Shown here in pieces: positions 58,601 through 64,000 of a stretch of DNA of 64,000 nucleotides. The translations under genes were made by a program, and so were the position numbers. The first letter of the stretch is position 1. Each line of letters starts with the position of its first letter. The DNA lies in assembly GCA_902777335.1 (NCBI GenBank), contig CACYTF010000001.1, positions 39,975 to 103,974 of the forward strand. Direction: 5' to 3'. Below the pieces are notes generated by a model, which had not been told where the DNA came from, did not search any database, and saw nothing but the letters and a program-made list of their open reading frames with translations. Source of the DNA: an uncultured Eubacteriales bacterium. GTDB lineage: Bacteria; Bacillota; Clostridia; Christensenellales; Aristaeellaceae.

Positions 58601-59903
58601 CGAGGAGAAGGGCATCACGCTGCCCAGGGCCGAGATGGAGCGCCTGGCCCGGGGCATCACCGGCGTGAAGCGCACCACCGGCCAGCACCCGGCGGGCATG
58701 GTGGTGCTGCCGAAGGAGTACGAGATCTACCAGTTCACGCCGATCCAGCACCCCGCCGACGACATGACCACGCCCACCATCACCACCCACTTCGACTTCA
58801 ACAGCATGCACGACGTGCTGGTGAAGCTGGACGTGCTGGGCCACGACGACCCGACCATGCTGCGCAAGCTCCAGGACATCACCGGCATCGCGCCCCAGGC
58901 CGTGCCGCTGCACGACCCGGAGGTGTTCAAGAGCATCATCAGCCTGTTCACAAGCCCGGAGGCGCTGGGCCTGACGGCGGAGCAGCTGGGCGTGGCCGAG
59001 AGCGGCACGCTGGGCGTGCCGGAGTTCGGCACCTCCTTCGTGCGGGGCATGCTGAAGGAGACCAGGCCCAGCACCATGGAGGAGCTGGTGCGCATCTCCG
59101 GCCTGTCCCACGGCACGGACGTGTGGCTGGGCAACGCCCAGGACCTGGTGCGCCAGGGCATACCGCTGCGGGAGTGCTTCTGCACCCGCGACGACATCAT
59201 GAACGCGCTGATCGCGGCCGGCGTGGAGGCCTCCATGGCCTTCAAGACGATGGAGACCGTGCGCAAGGGCCGTGGCCTGAAGCCGGAGATGGAGGAAGCC
59301 ATGCGCGCCGCCGACTGCCCGGAGTGGTACATCGACACCTGCAAGAAGATCAAGTACATGTTCCCGAAGGGCCACGCCGTGGCCTACGTGACCATGGCGC
59401 TGCGCATCGCCTACTTCAAGATCTTCTACCCGGCGGCCTACTACTGCTGCTACCTGGCCCGCAACGCCGAAAGCTTCGACGCCACCCGCATGACCACCCG
59501 CGACGTGGACGCGCTGCGGGGCATGATCGACGACATCAAGGCGCTGGACAAGTCCGAGCGCACGGCCACCAAGGACGACGAGGTCACGATCCTCGAGATC
59601 CTGATCGAGATGAATTTGCGGGGCATCCACATAAAGCCCATCGACATCTACAAGTCCAGGGCCGCCGAGTTCTTCATCGATGAGGACGGCGAGATCGTGC
59701 CCCCCATCAATTCCCTGCCCGGCATCGGCCAGGCGGCGGCGGAGGGCTTCGTGACCGCCCGCCAGGCCGGTCCCTTCATCAGCCAGGACGACATGGTGCG
59801 CCGCAAGGTGGCCAGGTCCATGGTCGAACAGCTGAAGCTGGCCGGCTGCCTGAACGACATCCCCGAGACCAGCCAGGTGACGCTGTTCGAGTTCACAAAC
59901 TGA
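55578..59903 (+). CDS. polC: DNA polymerase III alpha subunit, PolC type
   Basis: The replicative polymerase of Bacillota, 1441 residues. It has an N-terminal region (1-220), an OB domain (about 225-320, TLKGEVVSLDIRD), PHP part 1 (about 327-410, ELHLHTNYSTMDA), the DEDD exonuclease (about 415-580, VVLDVETTGLNTRADEIIE), PHP part 2, palm and fingers with the metal Asp motif PDIDLNFSGEYQ near 960, a zinc-finger-like ACPSCKHTEF/ACPVCGAQM insert, and a C-terminal helix-hairpin-helix (LPGIGQAAAEGF). It is full length. The start lies inside the GNAT end. Confidence 0.97.
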   Translation: MAELWKNLIAQEDPALAEALTLSRVSISKKTGQMRVRLCCAQLLNDAQFECASRRIAAAFPDVGVKVQLEYPTLREKVLEDVTIAGPVMKSLVRHESPGCMPFIDWSGDGWTLADGVLTVRVLSAEGAAFLKARKVDAILGRKLNDLFGIRAAVRIEISGDEEKRIREISEAREREAERLAAAMAVSAPEGKRKAAPSEALYGRMINDPEIPMREVTEDVGRCTLKGEVVSLDIRDAKNGETKIVTFSMTDYTGSVNCKLFLSSRRSRDNAVGVQALADTLSTGLKPGSWARVRGKYSFDSYSSQMVLMVDDIVATEKPVRLDNAPEKRVELHLHTNYSTMDACASASDLIKQAAAWGHKAIAVTDHGVVQAFPEAFGAAKKYGLKLIPGCEGYLIDDDAGIVENAGDIRLDGAAYVVLDVETTGLNTRADEIIEIGAVRIENGVEVAEFSELINPGRPVPERVVEITGITSAMLRDKRALMDVMPEFAKFCEGAVLVAHNAGFDMAFFRRAFRQAGLPFEFAVLDTLALVRSQYPQLKNHKLGNMCKQLGISLVNAHRAVHDARATGLMLTKVLAEVAAQKKITQLGQLNTCFPTDATKQSWHIILLAASQQGMTNLYRLVSEGHLNYFYRRPRIPRSLITKYREGLIVGSACAAGELFQALLDDRDEADLKRIAGFYDYLEIQPIGNNDFLKRDGTVADDEALRELNRRIVRLGQALGKPVCATGDVHFLNPNDGVYRAILLTKEGYKDADEQPPLYFHTTDEMLAEFSYLGRDVARQVVVENPNAIADRIGDVRIFIPHPEGKETFQPFWPEAENELRQLVNDKAHALYGDPLPEIVQKRIDKELGAIIGYGFSTLYMIAVKLVAKSLSDGYIVGSRGSVGSSLVAFLSGITEVNALPPYYACPSCKHTEFDPDPNYTTGLDLPPKACPVCGAQMDKDGFNIPFEVFLGFKGDKVPDIDLNFSGEYQPRAHSYIQELFGKEYCFRAGTIGTIAEKTAYGYVLKYCEEKGITLPRAEMERLARGITGVKRTTGQHPAGMVVLPKEYEIYQFTPIQHPADDMTTPTITTHFDFNSMHDVLVKLDVLGHDDPTMLRKLQDITGIAPQAVPLHDPEVFKSIISLFTSPEALGLTAEQLGVAESGTLGVPEFGTSFVRGMLKETRPSTMEELVRISGLSHGTDVWLGNAQDLVRQGIPLRECFCTRDDIMNALIAAGVEASMAFKTMETVRKGRGLKPEMEEAMRAADCPEWYIDTCKKIKYMFPKGHAVAYVTMALRIAYFKIFYPAAYYCCYLARNAESFDATRMTTRDVDALRGMIDDIKALDKSERTATKDDEVTILEILIEMNLRGIHIKPIDIYKSRAAEFFIDEDGEIVPPINSLPGIGQAAAEGFVTARQAGPFISQDDMVRRKVARSMVEQLKLAGCLNDIPETSQVTLFEFTN

Positions 59904-59919
59904 GGGGCCAGAGGCCATT

Positions 59920-59954
59920 CCCAATTCCTCATTCCTCATTCCTAATTCCTCATT
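59920..59954 (-). repeat. Heptanucleotide tandem array, 5 units
   Basis: On the minus strand AATGAGG, AATTAGG, AATGAGG x2 and AATTGGG; a decayed sixth unit precedes 59920. The units are the same forms as in the dxr-rseP array but inverted. It lies between polC and the MATE gene. Confidence 0.85.
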
Positions 59955-59992
59955 CTCCCCCCCGCCCCCTCCCGCCCGAAAAGGAGCGCTTT

Positions 59993-61360
59993 ATGCAGAA
60001 GCAGGCCCAGGACAAGTACGTCCTCATGACCACCGCGCCGATCCCCGCCCTGGTGACCCGGCTGGCGGTGCCCACGATCATCAGCATGCTGGTGACCGCC
60101 TTCTACAACATGGCGGACACCTTCTTCGTGGGCCGCATCGGCACCAGCGCCTCCGCGGCGGTGGGCGTGGTGTTCTCGGTGATGGCCATCATACAGGCCT
60201 GCGGCTTCTTCTTCGGCCACGGCTCCGGAAACTACATCTCCCGGGCGCTGGGCGCGAACCGGGGCGAGGACGCCGCCCGCATGGCCGCCACCGGCTTCTT
60301 CTGCGCGATGTTCACCGGGGCCGCCCTGGGCGCGCTGGGCATGGTGTTCCTGCGCCCGCTGGCGCGGATGCTGGGCTCCACCGACACGATACTCCCCTAC
60401 GCCGTGGACTACCTGCGCTTCATACTGATCGGCGCGCCGTGGATGATGGCCTCGCTGGTGCTGAACAACCAGCTCCGCTTCCAGGGCAGCGCCTTCTACG
60501 GCATGATCGGCATCGCCTTCGGCGCGGTACTGAACATCGGCCTGGACCCGCTGCTGATCTTCACGTTCAAAATGGGCATCGGCGGAGCGGCGCTGGCCAC
60601 CATCATCAGCCAGTTCGTCAGCTTCTGCCTGCTGCTGTACGGCACCCGCCGGGGCGGCAACCTGCGCGTGCGCTGGAAGAACTTCACCCCCAGCTTTAAG
60701 TTCCTGAAGGCCATCGCCAACGGCGGCATGCCGTCGCTGTGCCGCCAGGGCCTGAACAGCGTCAGCACGATCTGCCTGAACCTGGGCGCGGGCGCCTACG
60801 GCGACGCCGCCATCGCGGCCATGAGCATCGTGGGCCGCATCGTGATGTTCGCCAACAGCTGCGTGATCGGCTTCGGCCAGGGCTTCCAGCCCGTGTGCGG
60901 CTTCTGCTACGGCGCGAAGAAGTACGACCGGGTCAGGGCGGCCTTCCGCTTTTGCGTGAAGGCCGCCACCGCGTTCCTGTGCGCCGCGGCGGTCATCGCC
61001 TTCGCCTTCGCGCCCCAGCTGGTGGCCGTGTTCCGCAAGGGCGACGCCGACGTACTGGCCATCGGCCAGGTGGCGCTGCGGGCCCAGTGCTTCACCTTCC
61101 CGCTGTCGGCGTGGATCGTGCTGTGCAACATGATGATGCAGACCATCGGCAAGTCCGTGCGCGCCTCGTTCCTGGCCATGGCGCGTCAGGGCCTGTTCTT
61201 CATCCCCGCGGTGCTGATCCTCCCCCGCCTGTTCGGCCTGTTCGGCCTTCAGATCAGCCAGGCGGTGGCCGACGTGATCACCTTCGCCCTGTCGATCCCG
61301 CTGCAGCTGAGCGTGCTGCGCGAGATGGACGCCGAAATGCCCGCGCCCCCCACCCAATGA
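59993..61360 (+). CDS. MATE-family efflux transporter
   Basis: A 455-residue transporter with 12 hydrophobic segments in two MATE halves: RLAVPTIISMLVTAFYNMAD, the GSGNYISRALG block and the second-half FGQGFQPVCGFCYGAKKYDR. AAAAGGAGCG precedes the ATG. The substrate cannot be told. It follows polC by 90 bases, and the short repeat array is between. Confidence 0.93.
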   Translation: MQKQAQDKYVLMTTAPIPALVTRLAVPTIISMLVTAFYNMADTFFVGRIGTSASAAVGVVFSVMAIIQACGFFFGHGSGNYISRALGANRGEDAARMAATGFFCAMFTGAALGALGMVFLRPLARMLGSTDTILPYAVDYLRFILIGAPWMMASLVLNNQLRFQGSAFYGMIGIAFGAVLNIGLDPLLIFTFKMGIGGAALATIISQFVSFCLLLYGTRRGGNLRVRWKNFTPSFKFLKAIANGGMPSLCRQGLNSVSTICLNLGAGAYGDAAIAAMSIVGRIVMFANSCVIGFGQGFQPVCGFCYGAKKYDRVRAAFRFCVKAATAFLCAAAVIAFAFAPQLVAVFRKGDADVLAIGQVALRAQCFTFPLSAWIVLCNMMMQTIGKSVRASFLAMARQGLFFIPAVLILPRLFGLFGLQISQAVADVITFALSIPLQLSVLREMDAEMPAPPTQ

Positions 61361-61379
61361 AATTTTACATTGCGAACTA

Positions 61380-61408
61380 TTGCTTTTTATCCCCTCCCAT
61401 GGTATAAT
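61380..61408 (+). promoter_or_regulatory. Promoter of tRNA-Ala
   Basis: TTGCTT (61380-61385), a 17-base spacer and TATAAT (61403-61408). Confidence 0.8.
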
Positions 61409-61441
61409 ACCATTTGTTCGATGTGATGAACATCGCGTCTT

Positions 61442-61518
61442 GGGGCATTAGCACAGTTGGCTAGCGCGCTACATTCGCATTGTAGAGGTCACCGGTTCGA
61501 ATCCGGTATGCTCCACCA
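61442..61518 (+). tRNA. tRNA-Ala (CGC)
   Basis: A 77-base tRNA with encoded CCA. The acceptor stem GGGGCAT/ATGCTCC has the alanine-specific G3-U70 pair, the anticodon loop TTCGCAT has anticodon CGC, and the T-loop is TTCGAAT. Confidence 0.97.
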
Positions 61519-61525
61519 AACCCAG

Positions 61526-61561
61526 AAAAACGTCTGAAAACATCTGTTTTCGGGCGTTTTT
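61526..61561 (+). terminator. Terminator of tRNA-Ala
   Basis: AAAAACG and CGTTTTT arms with an inner GAAAAC/GTTTTC stem, ending in a T-run. The remaining sequence to 61680 shows no gene. Confidence 0.8.
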
Positions 61562-61681
61562 CCGTATATTTGGAATGGATTTGAATGAATTGTTCGGAAA
61601 ACTGGGGCGGTAGGATGGTTCGCCTGCCGGAAACGATTCGTCAACTGATACCCCAATTCAAGATCGTTCTGCGATTATCCA

Positions 61682-61711
61682 TTGACAATAGTACTCCCGC
61701 AGGAGTATAAT
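61682..61711 (+). promoter_or_regulatory. Promoter with palindromic operator before the DUF3990 gene
   Basis: TTGACA (61682-61687), an 18-base spacer and TATAAT (61706-61711). Within the spacer is the palindrome TACTCC-CGCA-GGAGTA (61692-61707), which overlaps the -10 and is a likely repressor site. Confidence 0.75.
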
Positions 61712-61731
61712 TGGATTGCGGAGGTGGTCGC

Positions 61732-62409
61732 ATGAAGCGGACGATTTACCATGGCTCCAATCACATCATCCAGAAGCCGATTTATGGCGGTGGGAAACGG
61801 TACAACGATTATGGTCAGGGTTTTTATTGCACCGACAGTCTGGACATGGCCAAGGAGTGGGGCGTCGGAAAGGGCGTCAATGGCTTTGCCAACAGGTATT
61901 CCATTGAGTGCGACGGCCTGGAAATCCTCGACTTGAACGATCCGCGGTTCTGCATCCTGAACTGGCTGGCTGTGCTGCTGGAGAACCGTGAATTTGACGC
62001 CGGGTCGCCGCTGGCATACCAGGCGAAGGAGTATCTGCTTGAGACCTTTCGCGTCGATTATCACGACTGTGACTGCATGATCGGCTATCGTGCCGACGAC
62101 AGCTACTTCTCATTCGCGCAGGATTTCATCAACGGCACGATTTCCTATCGGCAGCTGAATCGGGCGATGCATCTGGGCAAGCTGGGACAGCAATTTGTTC
62201 TCAAAAGTGAGAAGGCATTTGATCGCATCACCTTTGAAGGATACGAGATCGCTGAGAGCACGGAGTGGTACATCAAAAAGATGGCGCGTGACCAAGCGGC
62301 CCGGCGGGAATACTTCGACGTGGAGCGCAATCGCATCGAGCGGAATGACTTGTTTGTCACGCAGATTTTGAGCGAGGAGATGAAGCCGAATGATCCACGC
62401 TTACGATAA
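61732..62409 (+). CDS. DUF3990 / ADP-ribosyltransferase-like protein
   Basis: A 225-residue protein. The start RTIYHGSNHIIQKPIYGGG, followed by YNDYGQGFYCTDSLDMAKEW, matches the DUF3990 type, which I place in the ADP-ribosyltransferase fold group (His in YHGS and Tyr in GFY at NAD-site positions). A candidate third element is MIGYRADDSYF. GGAGG lies before ATG 61732. It overlaps the next gene by 20 bases. The pairing with an XRE-domain protein suggests a toxin-antitoxin role, but activity is unproven. Confidence 0.75.
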   Translation: MKRTIYHGSNHIIQKPIYGGGKRYNDYGQGFYCTDSLDMAKEWGVGKGVNGFANRYSIECDGLEILDLNDPRFCILNWLAVLLENREFDAGSPLAYQAKEYLLETFRVDYHDCDCMIGYRADDSYFSFAQDFINGTISYRQLNRAMHLGKLGQQFVLKSEKAFDRITFEGYEIAESTEWYIKKMARDQAARREYFDVERNRIERNDLFVTQILSEEMKPNDPRLR

Positions 62410-63031
62410 GCTGTATTTGGAAAAGGCACGTGCAGCGCTGGCGCGCATGCTCGACTTTGCCGCGTATGATCTGCACTATGATATCGCGGTGTTCTTCGAC
62501 CTCTTCATCTCTTCCGGCGTTGCGACGCTGTTTGAGCAGGGCGATGTCAATACGCTGGTTGGGAAATCGGGCGTCGAATTGGCTTATGAAGTGGTCGAGC
62601 GCAGCGGCTTGACGGTAGAAAGGGTAAAGCCCCGATATGCTATGGATCGCAGTGAGGAATACTGGACGGGCTGGGCACTGGCATGGTATCAATGGGAAAC
62701 GGGGATGCCCTTCGCAATGATCGTGCGCTATGTGCCGATCAAGGAGATTCGTCAGATGTACCATCCCTACCATGAGATGGACATTCGGCAATTCGCCGAT
62801 CACATGGATGAGCTGATTCGGACGGCGAAGCCGGAAACCAATCTCAAGCTTATTCGTCAGCAGAACGGTTTGAGTCAGCGACAGCTTGCCGAGCTGAGCG
62901 GCGTGCCGCTGAGGACGATCCAGCAGTATGAACAGCGGCAGAAGAACATCAATCGCGCACAGGTGGAGCATCTGGCTATGATGGCGCAGGTGTTGAAATG
63001 TAATGCAACTCAATTGTACGAGAGCATATAG
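62390..63031 (+). CDS. XRE-domain protein, putative antitoxin partner
   Basis: A 213-residue protein. The last 60 residues are an XRE HTH (LKLIRQQNGLSQRQLAELSG, RTIQQYEQRQKNINRA). The first 150 residues are an unassigned domain (YDLHYDIAVFFDLFISSGVA, GWALAWYQWETGMPFAMIV). It overlaps the DUF3990 gene by 20 bases and so is co-translated with it. It is the likely repressor that reads the palindrome at 61692 and may neutralise the ART-like protein by its N-terminal domain. Confidence 0.75.
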   Translation: MIHAYDKLYLEKARAALARMLDFAAYDLHYDIAVFFDLFISSGVATLFEQGDVNTLVGKSGVELAYEVVERSGLTVERVKPRYAMDRSEEYWTGWALAWYQWETGMPFAMIVRYVPIKEIRQMYHPYHEMDIRQFADHMDELIRTAKPETNLKLIRQQNGLSQRQLAELSGVPLRTIQQYEQRQKNINRAQVEHLAMMAQVLKCNATQLYESI

Positions 63032-63050
63032 ACAAAGGGAGTGCGATACT

Positions 63051-63872
63051 GTGAACGAAAAGATGAAAAGCATTAACTCAATAATTCAAATATGTGAGAA
63101 GCTGGAACGGTATATAAAAGCCCACGGGAACGTATATACAGGCGATAGCCTGTATGAGAGTTACAAATCCGCAATTGATGCTTTTGATACTGCTTATAGA
63201 TTGAAAGATATTGATTCACCCGAGATAGATTATTTGCGTACCCGATTAAGACAATTATATTGGCAGAGCGGGTATTCAATTAGTTATGAGGAGGCTCATG
63301 ATATTAAGCATGTTGTTATTCAACTCAAACATGTCCTGTTTTCTGATTGCTTTGAGAAGATATTTATTAGCCACCGAGAGATAGATAAAGAGCAGGTTCA
63401 TGCATTCATTGAATTATTATATGCCATAGGAATCCCTCGCCCAATACAAGGCGAAGAGAATCCGATTTTCTGTAGTTCCCATCCTGCGGCCTACATTGAG
63501 AACGGTGATTCTATTCCATCAGAGATAAAGAAGCAGTTTTATTCGCACAAGCACACTTTCTATATACTTTGGTATACGGGTAACTATTTTAGAAGTCAAG
63601 CTTGTTTGAATGAAGCAGGAGCAATATGGATTATGGATAAGCAGTATCAAGAAATACTATATCCTCATCTTGATAGGAGTAGAATTCAAGGATTAATGGA
63701 TAAACAAAAAGTATCGTTCTATTCAAATGATATCATGCGTTTGAATACTTTTAAAGAACAAATTGAGAAAATGTTTGGGCTCATTCCGGTAAAACAAAAC
63801 TATTGGGAAACTGTGCGTACGTCTTATGTTAATAAGATCAATGAGATATACGAGAAAGAACAGCGTGGATAA
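63051..63872 (+). CDS. TIR-domain protein, putative NADase/defence effector
   Basis: A 273-residue protein. Residues 1-100 are a helical N-terminal part. Residues about 102-235 are a TIR domain: EKIFISHREIDKEQVHAF, SSHPAAYIENGDSI and YFRSQACLNEAGAIWIM, where Glu188 is in the position of the catalytic glutamate of TIR NADases. The coding sequence is much richer in A and T than the rest of the window, a sign of recent transfer. GTG at 63051 follows GGGAG by nine bases; ATG at 63063 is an alternative. It starts 20 bases after the XRE gene. From 63873 to the window end I see no gene. Confidence 0.8.
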   Translation: MNEKMKSINSIIQICEKLERYIKAHGNVYTGDSLYESYKSAIDAFDTAYRLKDIDSPEIDYLRTRLRQLYWQSGYSISYEEAHDIKHVVIQLKHVLFSDCFEKIFISHREIDKEQVHAFIELLYAIGIPRPIQGEENPIFCSSHPAAYIENGDSIPSEIKKQFYSHKHTFYILWYTGNYFRSQACLNEAGAIWIMDKQYQEILYPHLDRSRIQGLMDKQKVSFYSNDIMRLNTFKEQIEKMFGLIPVKQNYWETVRTSYVNKINEIYEKEQRG

Positions 63873-64000
63873 ACAATAATCGAAGCCAGGCATGAGGAGA
63901 GCAAGTTTGAAACCACCACATGACAAAAAGACATAGCAAAGCAAGCCACCCCCAGCAGGAGGAAGCAGCAGATCTGAGAGGGTAGTCAGCTGGATGGGGC

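Noticed and set aside
63723..63944. Leftward frame of 73 codons at the right edge
   Set aside because: It is mostly antisense to the TIR gene and has no ribosome site or promoter.

Overview
The window looks like chromosome from a GC-rich, spore-forming member of the Clostridia (Bacillota); I cannot name a genus. The evidence is gpr (germination protease) and sigG, a PolC-type replicase, DarA/HolB/RicT in Bacillota order, strong sigma-A promoters (TTGACA-17-TATAAT type) and GGAGG ribosome sites. Genes are tightly packed, and many pairs overlap by 4 bases (ATGA).

Layout. 1-7.5 kb: a leftward purine operon purE-purC-purF-purM-purN-purO-purH(AICAR transformylase only)-P-loop NTPase-purD (purD runs off the left edge), with a strong promoter and PurBox-like sites. 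7.7-11.05 kb: a rightward set that resembles a zinc-import ABC system (small His/Cys membrane protein, ATPase, FtsX-type permease with a His/Asp-rich loop, OB-fold lipoprotein). 11.1-15.9 kb: an amphipathic Ala/Lys/Glu protein diverging from a frameshifted ROK regulator, followed by a GH51 arabinofuranosidase and DegV. 16-19 kb: zinc-ribbon protein, then darA-holB-ricT. 19-28.6 kb: secreted protein, hemolysin III homologue, birA-bioY with a BirA-type operator, queH, lipid kinase, phosphoesterase, two uracil-DNA glycosylases, VanW and rpsT. 28.7-33.9 kb: gpr, a DUF1846 protein, sigG, a GDPD and a secreted protein.

34-46.9 kb is an accessory-looking leftward block. It begins with a large c-di-GMP/phosphorelay module: REC-GGDEF-EAL-GGDEF protein, Hpt protein, an amino-acid-permease-GGDEF-REC-GGDEF-EAL fusion, and a hybrid histidine kinase with two receivers. 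These run into a secreted nucleoside hydrolase, a 5'-nucleotidase remnant and a GH43 enzyme. An ICE-type XRE regulator and tRNA-Leu(UAA) follow. 47.6-61.4 kb: CapA protein, then frr-uppS-cdsA-dxr-rseP-ispG-GNAT-polC and a MATE transporter, interrupted by heptanucleotide tandem repeats. 61.44 kb: tRNA-Ala(CGC), followed by a visibly AT-richer accessory segment with a DUF3990/ADP-ribosyltransferase-like protein, an XRE-domain protein and a TIR-domain protein, a plausible toxin-antitoxin/defence cassette.

The most unusual content is the permease-c-di-GMP fusion with its phosphorelay partners, the ART-like/XRE/TIR cassette behind tRNA-Ala, the sigG leader in which a hairpin hides the ribosome site while a sigma-G-like -10 sits across the hairpin apex, and the dispersed 7-bp repeat arrays. 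All functions are inferred by reading the sequence; no database search was run.
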